Source of the DNA: Akkermansia muciniphila | GTDB taxonomy: Bacteria; Verrucomicrobiota; Verrucomicrobiia; Verrucomicrobiales; V1-33 | Assembly (NCBI GenBank): GCA_945900785.1 | Contig: CAMDJM010000033.1 | Location: forward strand, 1-46,468 | DNA: 46,468 nt | Reading direction: 5' to 3' | In this document: piece by piece, positions 36,149 through 45,904 of the stretch | How the letters are laid out: each line of letters opens with the position of its first letter | Position numbering within the stretch: the stretch's first letter is position 1 | The notes under the pieces: model-generated | What the model saw: the letters and a program-made list of their open reading frames with translations, nothing else | The model's database searches: none | Told to the model about the DNA's origin: nothing | Translations under genes and position numbers: made by a program

Positions 36149-39052
36149 TCAGCAAACGGCCCACCGGACGGTGAACAGCGGGGTGACGGCGGTGCGCTGC
36201 TGCATCCGTTTTTCAAGGGCGGCGACGAGGGAGTCGCGTTTGGCGGCGATTTCGTCTTCGAGGTCGAAGAGGTTTTGGCGGAGGCGGCGTTTGGATTTCT
36301 CGGCGGTGGCGATCTGCTCTTGGAGCTGGAGTTCCTCCGCCATGGTGGGGGCGAGCCGGCTGCGGCGTTGGAGGTCGCGGATTTGGCGCTTGGTGTCTTC
36401 GAGTTCCTTTTGGGCGGCGAGTTCCATGTCCTGCGTCCATTGGTCGAGTTGGTCGCGGGCTTGGGCGAAGTGCTGGTGGTTGGCTTCGAGGGAGCGGGCG
36501 ATGGCGGCGCGGGCGTGGCGCTCGGATTCGGCGCGGAGGCGGGTGCTGGTGGGGGCGTCCGGCGGCGGGCAGGGGGCGCTGGTGCCACCGATGGAGAAGA
36601 GCTTGAGGCAGGTTTCCTGATCGAGATCGGCCCCGGTGTCGTCGATGGCGGAGAAGAGGAGGAATTCCTCGCGGTCGAAGGAGTCGATGCGGAGGTGCTG
36701 AAGGTGAAGCCAGCCGGATTTCCCCAGAAGCGGGGCGACGAGGGAGACCTTGGTGGGGTGGCAGGAGAAGTCGAAGGTGACGGCGGCGCAGGGGCATTCG
36801 TGAGCGCGGCCTGTGGCAATGACATGCTCGCCGAGGGGGTGGCTGAGCCGGTAGAGAAATTCCCCGCTGAGGTTGGCGCGGCTTTTGGAGATCATCTGAT
36901 AGCGGCCAGGCTGAACTTCGGGCAGGGGGGAGTCCCGGAGGTCGAAGGCGAGGTCGTCGTCGTGGAAGTCGGCGCAGGGGGCGAGTTCGAAGGTGGTGAG
37001 CGCCCAGAACATGCGGCTGATGCGGTCGAGCTGGTCGCGGGCACCGGTGAAGTTGATCTTGAGCCGGTCGTGAACGTCCTCGTCGAAGTTTTCGAGGAGC
37101 TGACGGCGGGTTTCGAGGAGGCGGGCTTGGATCTGGGTGTCGAGTTCCGCCTGGAGGCGGGCGAAGGCGGCGGCGATTTCTTCCTGGCTCCGGCAGAGTT
37201 GGTAGATTTCCAGAACACGGCGCTCGAAGTCCACTCCGGACTCGATAGTGCCGAGGACGTCATCGGAAGCCCCGAAAACACCGCTGAAGAGGTTGAACTT
37301 GCTCTCCAGGAGTTCCTGCACGCGGATGTCGGCTTCGTTGCGCTCGTTGAGAAAGTTGATGACCACGACATCGTGCTGCTGCCCGTAGCGGTGGCAGCGA
37401 CCGATGCGTTGCTCGATGCGCTGGGGGTTCCACGGGAGGTCGTGATTGATGACGAGGGCGCAGAATTGGAGGTTGATGCCCTCGGCGGCGGCTTCGGTGG
37501 CGATGAGGACTTCGGCGGTATCGCGGAAGTGGTCGATGATGGCGGTGCGGAGATCCACCGCCCGGGAGCCGGTAGCGCGTCCGGTGGTCTTGTTGCGGCG
37601 GGCCCAGCTTTCCTAAACGGCGACGGAATTCGGGTCGGTATTGGTGCCGTTGAAGGTGACGACCTTGCCCGCATAACCATTGGACTCCAAAAAGTGCCGG
37701 AGGTGGGTCTGGGTGCGGCGGGATTCGGTGAAGACGACGGCTTTCCGGGGACCGGGCGGGGTGGTGCCGGCCATCTGGGAGAAGCCGATTTCGAGGGCTT
37801 TCAGGAGGGCGAGGGATTTGGTATCCACTCCCATGCTGCGGGCCCAGCGGATATAGTCTTCCAGTTCTCCGATCTCGCGGTTGAGGCGGGCGAGGTCGAT
37901 GGGGGCGTTCTCCGGCGGGGCTTCGGATTCGCGGTCCAAGGCGAGGAAGTCTTCGTTGGTGAGTTCTTCCTGATCTTCGAGGAGTTCGTCGAGGAGGTCG
38001 GGGTCGATCTCGTCTCCGGCGATAAGTTGCTGGACGGCAGTGGCATTTTCGCGGGCTTCCTCCCGGAGGCGCTGGAGGCGGGTCAGCATGATTTCCAATG
38101 TGCCGGCGACGGCCTGCGGCGAGGAGGCGAGGACTTTGCGCACCAGCAGCACAAGGAGGTGCCGTTGGCCCTTCGGGAGGGCGTAATTCTGTTCCCGCTG
38201 GAGGAAGGCGGAAACGGCTTCATAGAGCTGGTGCTCCGGCTCGGTGGGGCAGAAGGGGCGGGTGATGAGCCGGCGCTGGGTGTATTTGACGTATTCCAGG
38301 ACATCCTTCCGCAGGGTGCGCCAACAGAAGGTGCGGAGACGGTCACGCAGGCCGTTGAGGTCGCCCCCGGCATTCATGAACTGGGTGCGGAAGGAGGGGA
38401 GGTCGCCAAAGAGGTTGTCGTCGATCAGGGTGGAGAGCCCGTAGAGTTCCTGAAGGGAGTTTTGGAGCGGGGTGGCGGTGAGGAGGATTTTCCGGCGGTC
38501 CGTGAGAGCGCGGCGGATGGCTTGGCCAAGGCGGTTGCTCTCGCGATAGGAGTTCCGGAGCTTGTGCGCCTCATCAACGACCACGAGATCCCACTCCACC
38601 GCAGCGATAGCGGTTTCGCAGGCCCCGGCGTAGTGGATTGAGGTGATGATGATGGCGTCCTGCCGGAAGGGGTTGGGAATGTCCGCCTTCCGCATTTCCC
38701 TGGCCGTCCTGGCATCGAGGACGACGGCGGGGAGGTTGAATTTCTCGGAAAGTTCCAAGGCCCACTGTTTCCGCAGGGAGGCGGGGCAAATCACGAGAAG
38801 CTGGCGGCGGCGCTCCGCCCAGAGTTGGCAGAGCACGAGGCCGGCTTCAATTGTTTTACCCAGTCCGACTTCGTCGGCGAGGAGCACGCCTTTGGCCAAA
38901 GGAGAGCGCAGGGCAAAAAGGGCGGCTTCGATCTGATGGGGGTTGAGTTCGACGGCGGCGTCGAAAAGCGCCCGACCAAGGCGGTCAACGCCAGTGCCCC
39001 CCACCCGGCTCAGCTCGTGAGCGTAGAATTTGGCGTGGTAGGGGGTGAGCAT
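36149..39052 (-). pseudogene. SNF2/RapA-like helicase, interrupted by TAG
   Basis: A 967-codon frame for a SNF2-type translocase resembling RapA and the helicases of DISARM-like clusters. Seen: LLADEVGLGKTIEAGL Walker A (residues 56-71), LVVVDEAHKLRN, LLTATPLQNSLQELYGL, KAVVFTESRRTQTHLRHFLE, ATEAAAEGINLQFCALV and RIEQRIGRCHRYGQ, then a long coiled-coil-rich tail (about 740-960). TAG at 37613-37615 (codon 480) interrupts lobe 2, with the same frame continuing ESWARRNKTTGRATGSRAVD; relatives as I recall them have Tyr at this place, one base from TAG. The ATG at 39052 (MLTPYHAKFYAHEL) is the family start. First gene of the defence cluster. Confidence 0.87.
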
Positions 39053-39410
39053 TTTGAATGGTGACCGTGGCCGGGATGGCTTCCAGTAGCTTGAATGGGG
39101 TCGATTGTCACTGACAAAAAAGGAAGGTGCCCGGGGGGAGGAAAGGGGACGGGCCCCAAGGCACCCCACCTCAATTCTTCTGTCAATCTCCCGCCAGCCA
39201 GCTATACCTATGAACCAGCCAATGAAAACCGAGCCAGAATCCTTGAAGTCGCCCTCGCTGAAGGAATTACACTCCAGAAACGAGTTGAATATCCTGATCC
39301 CACCCGGAACCTTGAAAAGGCTATTGGAACAGCCATCTCTTATTTCAAAGGAGGCGATCCAAGGATATCGGCATTTACGGCAAAAGACTTCCCCGCGTTA
39401 ATGCCCCGCA
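39053..39410. other. gap upstream of the helicase cluster
   Basis: About 360 bases hold the presumed promoter of the minus-strand cluster. One plus-strand frame (about 39208-39400) reads like protein (ENRARILEVALAEGITLQKR) without a good start or relatives I recognise; it may be a gene remnant. No RNA gene or terminator is recognised. Confidence 0.3.
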
Positions 39411-39938
39411 CTAGCCAATGCGCCAGTCTGTCGCCATGGTTCTGGGAGGACCCAAGGCGGTGACTTTTGCCACGGCCCCCCTCGCCCAGCCCAATCTCAG
39501 GGCATCATCGGGGGAAGGGCTGGCTGAAAGAGCCTCCTCCGGCATGGGCATCAGGCCATCCTCCCGCACCCAGTAAACGAGCGCCGACTCCCGGAACTCA
39601 AGAATGTGATAGCACATTCCTGTTTCAAGGTAGGAACGTTCCCCGATCAGCACCAGCCGGTCGCCGGCTCGCACCCGCCAAAAATTGGGAGCATGTATCA
39701 CTTCGCCGTCCCCCGTTCCACGGTGGAGTCCCTCTACTTCGGAGCGGTGCAATGGGAATCCCGGCGGAACCAGTTCTCGCCGATGGGCAAACCAAAGCTG
39801 ACTTCCGCTGGTCATTTGCCACATGTCGCATAACCCGGGTTGGCCCAGCCCTTGTAATTCTGTCCTGAAGTGGATCAACAGATCACCGTCGAACAGGGGA
39901 AAGGGGCCGCTGAATGAACCATCGACGGGGCCGATCAT
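39411..39938 (-). CDS. unknown protein
   Basis: A 175-residue soluble protein of unknown family. It has mixed composition with conserved-looking aromatic segments (GLCDMWQMTSGSQLWFAHRR, NFWRVRAGDRLVLIGERSYL) and no signal or membrane segment. It lies alone between the helicase and the giant secreted protein, all on the minus strand. Composition and the ATG at 39938 support a real gene, but nothing points to a function. Confidence 0.5.
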   Translation of the reverse strand: MIGPVDGSFSGPFPLFDGDLLIHFRTELQGLGQPGLCDMWQMTSGSQLWFAHRRELVPPGFPLHRSEVEGLHRGTGDGEVIHAPNFWRVRAGDRLVLIGERSYLETGMCYHILEFRESALVYWVREDGLMPMPEEALSASPSPDDALRLGWARGAVAKVTALGPPRTMATDWRIG

Positions 39939-40061
39939 CCTGCGGGCCCCCCAAAGAATTTTTTGCTATTGGCTGATGGATCTTGGATTGGAATGACACC
40001 TCATTGAGCTGGGGTGGGAATTGGCTGAATCCAGGGAAGGTGAAGAATTTATTTTTAGACC

Positions 40062-43000
40062 TCAATTCAGACTGACCCGAACCCGGTAGAACCAATGGGA
40101 TGAAAAGGGCGCACCCAGGGGGACGGTGACCCTCGTTCCATTGCCTATGAACATCAACACCTCCGACCATCCGGCAGGGTTGGCGGGATTCACGGACCGT
40201 TCCACCCGATAGCTGCGGCCTGAAACGGTAGGGAACTTGAGGGCGTGGGCAGTGGGAGTGTATTCAAATTCGATGCCGAAACGATCCGACCCGTTGTTGG
40301 GCGCGGTCTGGAACAATTCCAATTCCTGACGGTTGGTGAAGCCGTCGCCGTCGGTGTCTTCATCCGCGTCCTGGATTCCATCCCCGTCGGTATCCTTCAC
40401 CAAGGGGTTGGTGGCCGTGAGTTTGACCTCGGTCCCATCGCTCAGGAAGTCGCCGTCGGTGTCGGATTTTTTAGGGTCTGTCAGGTAAACTCTGACCTCT
40501 TCTTGATCCAGCAGGCCGTCGTTGTCTGAATCATTTAATCGCGGCGAGGTGCCCAGCGCGGCTTCCTCGGAATTGGTGAGGGTGTCCCCGTCTTCGTCGT
40601 CCGCTCCATCGCGGATGCCGTCGCCGTCGCTGTCGGGATTCAAGGGGTTGAACTGAAACCTGACCTCGAAGGCATCGCCCAGTCCGTCATCGTCAGTGTC
40701 CACGCGGAGCGGATGGGTGCCGCGGGTCCTTTCCTGGCCGTCTCTCAAGCCGTCGTCGTCGGAATCGGCGTCCGTGGGACTGCTGGCGTAGCCGATTTCC
40801 AGAATGTAGCCATCGCGGGTGGTTAAACTGCTGCGGTCATACCATTTCCCGATCTCCCCGCCGGCTCCACCCGCAACCTCCACGTAGTCGAGGGTGTTTC
40901 CAGTGACGGTGCTTGGTCGGGTAGCGGCCCAGCGCTGAAATACAAATGCCTCTCCATTCACCCAGGTCCATTGGCCTTCCGCCGCCGCGTCGCCCGCCCC
41001 GATCCAAAGGCCGGTGTAGGAATTCAGCGCATTGGCCCCCAGCGTTCCCATGGCACGGTTCCACCGGTTTTCGTCCGGGAACGATGCCAAATCGCCACCC
41101 TTCGCCTTGGCATCGGCCCGGGCTTGTTCCCAGGTGAAAGTTCCCTGGATGATCGAGAATCGCCCCAAGCCCACCTCCCATGCGTCCGTCAGCCCATCCG
41201 CATCGGTATCCGCCAAGTTTGGATTGGTGCCATACACCACCCGTTCCAGATACGCGGATAAACCGTCCCCGTCGACATCGCTCGGGTCCGGTTCGAAGTT
41301 GGCTCCAATCGTCTTGTCCGAGTCCATCAGGACCGACAGTGGGTTAGCGGTGCCGCTGGCATCATTGCTCCAGCCGCTGAAAACGTAGCCGGGGTTTGAT
41401 GTGGCTGTGAGGGTGGCCGTGGCTCCCGTGAGGTATTTGCCGCCAGAAGTAAGCCCGGTAATAGTCCCGTTGACCGGCGTGGTGGCGGTCAGCGTGTATT
41501 GCCGGGTGAAGGTGGGCTCAATCGTCTTGTCGGAAGTCATCAGGACGGTCAGTGGGTTCGCGGTGCCATTGGCATCACCGGTCCAACCGGTGAAAACGTA
41601 GCCGGGGTTTGGGTTGGCGGTGAGGGTGGCCGTGGTTCCCGTGAGGTATTTGCCGCCAGGAGCAAGCTCGGTAATCGTCCCGTTGACCGGCGTGGTGGCG
41701 GTCAGCGTGTATTGCCGGGTGAAGGTGGCTCCTATCGTCTTGTCGGAAGTCATCAGGACGGACAGTGGGTTTGCTGTGCCACTGGCATCACCGGTCCAGC
41801 CGGTGAAAACGTAGCCGGGGTTTGGTGTGGCCGTGAGGGTGGCCGTGGTTCCCGTGAGGTATATTCCGCCCGAGGCAGCCCCAGTGATAGTTCCGTTGGT
41901 CAGCGGGGATGCGAACAGGCTGTATTGCCGGGTGAAGGTAGCCCCAATCGTCTTGTTGGAATTCATCAAAACTGACAATGGATTCGAGGTGCCAGATGCA
42001 TCGCCGGTCCAGCCACTAAAAGCATAACCAGGTGCGGCGGTGGCGGTAAGCGTGGCGGTGCTGCCAGTTACGTAATCACCAGCACCGGTCAGAACTCCGT
42101 TCACTGCGGAAGTTGTTAAAGTAACATCACCCAATCCGCCAAACACGTAGGCCGCACCAGAAGACCCACTTGAATTGTCAGACTGGTTTCCATTCACCCC
42201 CGTCGCGCTGCTGTCTTCGTAGTAAGCTCCGACTACCACCGTGTCACCGGAGACGGAAACCGAACCCCCGAATAAGTCTTCCGCTCCCCTATTGGAAGCC
42301 TTGAGGTAGGCCTGTTGGCTCCACGTGGCTCCGTTGCGCACAAACACGTAGGCCGCACCAGAAAATGCAGCCGAATTGTCAGATTGATTTCCATTCACCC
42401 CGGTCGCGCTGCTGTCCTCGCGGTTAGCTCCGACCACCACCGTGTCACCAGAGACGGAAACGGAATTCCCGAAACCGTCGCCCGCCCCCGTATTGGAAGC
42501 CTTGAGGTAGGCCTGTTGGCTCCACGTGGCTCCGTTGCGCACAAATACGTAGGCCGCACCAGAATACGCAGCCGAATTGTCAGATTGGTTTCCATTCACC
42601 CCGGTCGTGCTGCTGTCTTCGCCGTAAGCTCCGACCACCACCGTGTCACCGGAGACGGAAACGGAAGTCCCGAAACCGTCGCCCGCCCCCGTATTGGAAG
42701 CCTTGAGGTAGGCCTGTTGGCTCCACGTTGCTCCGTTGCGCACAAACACGTAGGCCGCTCCTGATTGCAAACTTGAATTGTTGGATTGGTTGCCATTCAC
42801 CCCGGTCGCGCTGCTGGCTTCGCCTTGAGCTCCGACCACCACCGTGTCACCGGAGACGGAAACGGAAGTCCCGAAGTAGTCACCAGCTCCCGTATTGGAA
42901 GCCTTGAGGTAGGCCTGTTGGCTCCACGTGGCTCCGTTGCGCACAAATACGTAGGCCGCACCAGAATCCGCAGCCGAATTGTCAGATTGGTTTCCATCCA

Positions 43001-44429
43001 CCCCGGTCGCGCTGCTGCCTTCGCCGTAAGCTCCGACCACCACTGTGTCACCGGAGACGGAAATGGAAGACCCTAATATGTCGCCCGCTCCCGTATTGGA
43101 AGCCTTAAGATAAGCCTGTTGGCTCCACGTGGCTCCGTTGCGCACAAACACGTAGGCCGCACCAGAACCCGCAGCCGAATTGTCTGCTTGGTTTCCATTC
43201 ACCCCGCTCACGTTGCTGTCTTCGCCGCTAGCTCCAACCACCACCGTGTCACCGAAGACGGAAACGGATCTCCCGAAGAAGTCCCTTGCCCCCGTATTGG
43301 AAGCCTTGAGGTAGGCCTGTTGGCTCCACGTTGCTCCGTTGCGCACAAACACGTAGGCCGCACCAGATTCCGGAGCCGAATTGTCAGATTGGTTTCCATT
43401 CACCCCGGTCGCGCTGCTGGCTTCGCGGTAAGCTCCGACCACCACTGTGTCACCGGAGACGGAAATGGAAGTCCCGAAACCGTCGCCCGCTCCCGTATTG
43501 GAAGCCTTCAGATAAGCCTGCTGGCTCCACGTTGCTCCATTGCGAACAAATACGTAGGCCGCACCAGACGAGAAGCTCGAATTGTCAGATTGGTTTCCAT
43601 TCACCCCGGTCGCGCTGCTGCCTTCGCCGGGAGCTCCGACCACCACCGTGTCACCGGAGACGGAAACGGAATAACCGAAAGTGTCGTTCGCTCCCGTATT
43701 GGAAGCCTTGAGGTAAGCCTGCTGGGCGATTGGATCAACGGTAATGGGATACTTCGCCCCGGCGTCATCAACGACCACGCCAAGCGATTGGCCTCCAGGT
43801 TCACCTATCGCAAAGCGGGCGGCCACGGTTTTGCCGTCTGCGTCCCACGCTTTGAGTCCGCCGTAGGTCAGCGCCGCGCTGCCGGATTCATTCAGGAACG
43901 CGACGCTGGCTCCCTCCGGGGAAACCTGTGGGCGCAGGCCGCCACGCACCGTGAGATCGAGGCGCACCGGGCCGCTGGCACCCGCCCGCTCCGGGCGATT
44001 GGCAAACGTCCATCCCTGTTCGAGTCCGCAGGTGTCATTGACGAACCACTCGGTCAGCCCATCCGCCCTGGCATAGGAAATCTTTTCCCCCTCCTGCTGC
44101 ACCCCGGTTGCCTTTCCATATCCCACCAATTCCAAGCCCCACGTCCATCCTCCCCCATCGGGCGTCACCGTGAAACCTTGCCCATCAAAAGTTGTCAGCC
44201 ACTGCTGCCCCGGATTCCCCGCCTGCCATCCGTCTTCGACCGGCTGGAAGGCATGACGGCCTGCCTCGTAGGCGGCGCGGATACTCTGCCAATCCGACTT
44301 GACCAGCCCTTCCGGCACCTGATCGGGCGAGGCAAGTGGCGGTGTCTTGCCCCTCAGCGTGTCGGCGTAGCCGCAGGGGGCAAAGGGGACCAACCAAAGG
44401 AGGGCGGAAAAGAGAAGCTGGGTATTCAT
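40062..44429 (-). CDS. giant secreted repeat protein (FG-GAP, InlB-type, C-type lectin, TSP3)
   Basis: A 1455-residue exported protein. After a signal peptide (LLFSALLWLVPFAPCGYAD) and a 200-residue N-terminal domain come eight 67-residue FG-GAP-like repeats (residues about 234-770; core SVSVSGDTVVVGA and SGAAYVFVRNGATWSQ), four 71-residue InlB-type repeats (about 770-1050; PGYVFTGWTGDASGTANPLS), a C-type-lectin-like domain (about 1090-1213; FTWEQARADAKAKGGDLASF), a row of thrombospondin-3-like calcium repeats (D-x-D-x-D-G, about 1213-1370), and a C-terminal beta domain. It probably sits outside the cell as an adhesin or glycan-binding surface protein. No sorting signal such as a PEP-CTERM tail is visible. 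Confidence 0.9.
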   Translation of the reverse strand: MNTQLLFSALLWLVPFAPCGYADTLRGKTPPLASPDQVPEGLVKSDWQSIRAAYEAGRHAFQPVEDGWQAGNPGQQWLTTFDGQGFTVTPDGGGWTWGLELVGYGKATGVQQEGEKISYARADGLTEWFVNDTCGLEQGWTFANRPERAGASGPVRLDLTVRGGLRPQVSPEGASVAFLNESGSAALTYGGLKAWDADGKTVAARFAIGEPGGQSLGVVVDDAGAKYPITVDPIAQQAYLKASNTGANDTFGYSVSVSGDTVVVGAPGEGSSATGVNGNQSDNSSFSSGAAYVFVRNGATWSQQAYLKASNTGAGDGFGTSISVSGDTVVVGAYREASSATGVNGNQSDNSAPESGAAYVFVRNGATWSQQAYLKASNTGARDFFGRSVSVFGDTVVVGASGEDSNVSGVNGNQADNSAAGSGAAYVFVRNGATWSQQAYLKASNTGAGDILGSSISVSGDTVVVGAYGEGSSATGVDGNQSDNSAADSGAAYVFVRNGATWSQQAYLKASNTGAGDYFGTSVSVSGDTVVVGAQGEASSATGVNGNQSNNSSLQSGAAYVFVRNGATWSQQAYLKASNTGAGDGFGTSVSVSGDTVVVGAYGEDSSTTGVNGNQSDNSAAYSGAAYVFVRNGATWSQQAYLKASNTGAGDGFGNSVSVSGDTVVVGANREDSSATGVNGNQSDNSAAFSGAAYVFVRNGATWSQQAYLKASNRGAEDLFGGSVSVSGDTVVVGAYYEDSSATGVNGNQSDNSSGSSGAAYVFGGLGDVTLTTSAVNGVLTGAGDYVTGSTATLTATAAPGYAFSGWTGDASGTSNPLSVLMNSNKTIGATFTRQYSLFASPLTNGTITGAASGGIYLTGTTATLTATPNPGYVFTGWTGDASGTANPLSVLMTSDKTIGATFTRQYTLTATTPVNGTITELAPGGKYLTGTTATLTANPNPGYVFTGWTGDANGTANPLTVLMTSDKTIEPTFTRQYTLTATTPVNGTITGLTSGGKYLTGATATLTATSNPGYVFSGWSNDASGTANPLSVLMDSDKTIGANFEPDPSDVDGDGLSAYLERVVYGTNPNLADTDADGLTDAWEVGLGRFSIIQGTFTWEQARADAKAKGGDLASFPDENRWNRAMGTLGANALNSYTGLWIGAGDAAAEGQWTWVNGEAFVFQRWAATRPSTVTGNTLDYVEVAGGAGGEIGKWYDRSSLTTRDGYILEIGYASSPTDADSDDDGLRDGQERTRGTHPLRVDTDDDGLGDAFEVRFQFNPLNPDSDGDGIRDGADDEDGDTLTNSEEAALGTSPRLNDSDNDGLLDQEEVRVYLTDPKKSDTDGDFLSDGTEVKLTATNPLVKDTDGDGIQDADEDTDGDGFTNRQELELFQTAPNNGSDRFGIEFEYTPTAHALKFPTVSGRSYRVERSVNPANPAGWSEVLMFIGNGTRVTVPLGAPFSSHWFYRVRVSLN
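41290..42120. repeat. four 213-bp coding repeats (InlB-type)
   Basis: The InlB-type region is built of four tandem copies of 213 bases (71 codons), with inner copies very similar at DNA level, e.g. the shared TTGCCGCCAG and GTGTATTGCCGGGTGAA segments. Outer copies are more diverged. Such arrays expand and contract by recombination. Confidence 0.85.
42120..43727. repeat. eight 201-bp coding repeats (FG-GAP-like)
   Basis: Eight tandem copies of 201 bases (67 codons) encode the FG-GAP-like repeats. Several share long near-identical stretches (for example GCCTTGAGGTAGGCCTGTTG and CACCGTGTCACCGGAGACGG recur), implying recent duplication or gene conversion; the variable part is a short segment after the NQSDNS codons. 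Confidence 0.9.
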
Positions 44430-44620
44430 GTTGGTGTGGATAGGTGACTTGCCGAAAAATTATAGGATGCGCCCGATTTCGCCGGGCGCAGCCCTGGGTG
44501 GCGACGCGCCCCAAGAAATTCCTGATATTCCTGTCAAAAATCGAATTCGTAAAGGATAAAATGCCAGGGCAGGCCGTGATTGACCAGGGGAAGTGTGACA
44601 CCACGTAACCCCCCAAAAGG

Positions 44621-45445
44621 TCAATTTCGATGAATCGCGCGTCGGATCAGCCGCTGGTTGGCGCGGGCGAGGTCCCGGGTCCATTGTTTGAAGTTCCGCT
44701 TCACTAAGTCCGGGGCCGAGGGGTCCATGCAGAAAAGGCGGTGCTCAGGCGAATAGACGAGATGCCTTCCGAACGCGGGGGGGAGGTTCCGGCAGTCCGG
44801 CGGATCCCATAGAGGTTCACGTGGTATGACGAACCGGAAGTCCGCGAGCATGGCCAAGTCGGGACTGCCCAGCATGGCGCGCATTTCTGGTATCGCGCTC
44901 AAGGCGGGCAGCCGCTGCCAGAGGGGCTGGAGGTCGGTATCCACGATGACCTTGCACCGGGCGAAGCTATCCCATGACAGCCCTTCCACGAGGATCGAAA
45001 GGGCATGGTGATAGTTGCCCGCCTGGGTGTGAAAGCAGGCCAAATTGTAGCAGTCGTGCGGGCTGGTGCCATTCAAGGCCATGCCGCGTTCCTGGAGCGC
45101 GATGGCATCCGCATACCGTCCACAGTTCTTCAAAGCGGCAGCGACCATCCCGAACCAAATTTGCCGTTGGGGCACGAGGTGTCGCCATGGATAGGAGATG
45201 TCCACGACAGCCTGCATGTCCCCGCGGGCCCAGGATATCAGAGCGAGCCCGGCCTGAGTTAGACCATGCCATTGCTCCGGGACACCCGGCGGCAATAGCA
45301 GGGCGGCCTCCGCCTCATCCAGCATCCCCAGTTGGTGATAAGCCCGGGCGATGGCACATTGGCTTTGAAGCCAGGCGTCGTCCCATTCCCCGGCTTGGTT
45401 TTGAATAAACGTTGACGCTTCAATGGGGGTGGGTTCAGTTTTCAT
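44621..45445 (-). CDS. TPR-like protein
   Basis: A 274-residue helical-repeat protein with TPR-like pairs of helices: ARAYHQLGMLDEAEAALLLP, AALKNCGRYADAIALQERGM, YNLACFHTQAGNYHHALSIL. The C-terminal 90 residues are basic and end in RRAIHRN. No signal peptide. It likely acts as a scaffold for protein contact. It lies 191 bases upstream of the secreted repeat protein and is transcribed the same way, but no specific partner is evident. Confidence 0.7.
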   Translation of the reverse strand: MKTEPTPIEASTFIQNQAGEWDDAWLQSQCAIARAYHQLGMLDEAEAALLLPPGVPEQWHGLTQAGLALISWARGDMQAVVDISYPWRHLVPQRQIWFGMVAAALKNCGRYADAIALQERGMALNGTSPHDCYNLACFHTQAGNYHHALSILVEGLSWDSFARCKVIVDTDLQPLWQRLPALSAIPEMRAMLGSPDLAMLADFRFVIPREPLWDPPDCRNLPPAFGRHLVYSPEHRLFCMDPSAPDLVKRNFKQWTRDLARANQRLIRRAIHRN

Positions 45446-45526
45446 GGGCTTTGATCGCGGCGTGGGAATTGGCGGAGGGAAGCGGGCAATACTTGAGGTG
45501 GAGGTTGATGGTCGGGCGGTGGGAGG

Positions 45527-45883
45527 TCAGCTTTCATCGTAGACAATGATGTCGAGCCATTCGTCAGGATCGCAGGCCTCCCACACATTGCGGTCGATGC
45601 GGGTTCTCCCGGCCCACCCTGGCAGCAGGATGTCGCCGTGATCAAATCCCCAAACCGCATTCGCATAGGGAGGGCCGCCGAAGACGACGGGTTTCAGAAC
45701 CTTGGTCTGGGCTTTGAAGGTATATGGATAACCGTCTCCACCAAGGCTGATGGCCTTCTCTTCCTTCACGAGTTGATCGAGCCATTGGAGCCCGCTGACG
45801 GCGGCCTGCCAGACGGCAAGCTCAGCCCTGCCACCTGGTTCATTGCTGGCTGATTTGTAGACGGTAAAGTGCCATCCAAGCAT
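45527..45883 (-). CDS. unknown small protein
   Basis: A 118-residue acidic protein of no family I recognise. It has several conserved-looking aromatic/glycine turns (SLGGDGYPYTFKAQ, FGGPPYANAVWGFDHGD, DPDEWLDIIVYDE). Soluble, no signal. It lies between the TPR-like gene and the polyvalent-kinase-like gene on the same strand, with only 21 bases to the latter, so the two are probably co-transcribed and it may be its partner or immunity protein; that is inference. Confidence 0.55.
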   Translation of the reverse strand: MLGWHFTVYKSASNEPGGRAELAVWQAAVSGLQWLDQLVKEEKAISLGGDGYPYTFKAQTKVLKPVVFGGPPYANAVWGFDHGDILLPGWAGRTRIDRNVWEACDPDEWLDIIVYDES

Positions 45884-45904
45884 AAAATATATTAAGTTAA
45901 AAGT

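Larger units (their letters stand above)
20700..39052. mobile_element. integrated island in tRNA-Thr, right end not found
   Basis: The left end is the tRNA-Thr fragment next to a tyrosine integrase. The content so far is a plus-strand module (integrase, unknown protein, excisionase-like HTH, primase-like protein, RepA-like ATPase) and a converging minus-strand defence cluster. I saw no second copy of the tRNA segment in the window, so the end given here is simply the start of the last cluster gene; the accessory genes up to the right edge may also belong. The arrangement resembles replicating phage satellites or integrative mobilisable islands more than a phage, because no structural genes are present. 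Confidence 0.65.

Noticed and set aside
27594..37615. Genome-wide reassignment of TAG
   Set aside because: mfd (3558-3560) and the DGQHR gene (1540-1542) end in TAG at their expected lengths, so TAG is a normal stop; only local readthrough or mutation remains possible.
36275..38641. Long plus-strand open frame (788 codons) opposite the SNF2 helicase
   Set aside because: Glycine/valine/glutamate-rich antisense frame; it stays open because of third-position GC bias. The helicase motifs on the other strand are unambiguous.
42120..43727. CRISPR-like array
   Set aside because: The 201-bp units are in-frame coding repeats of a secreted protein, far too long and contiguous for repeats and spacers.
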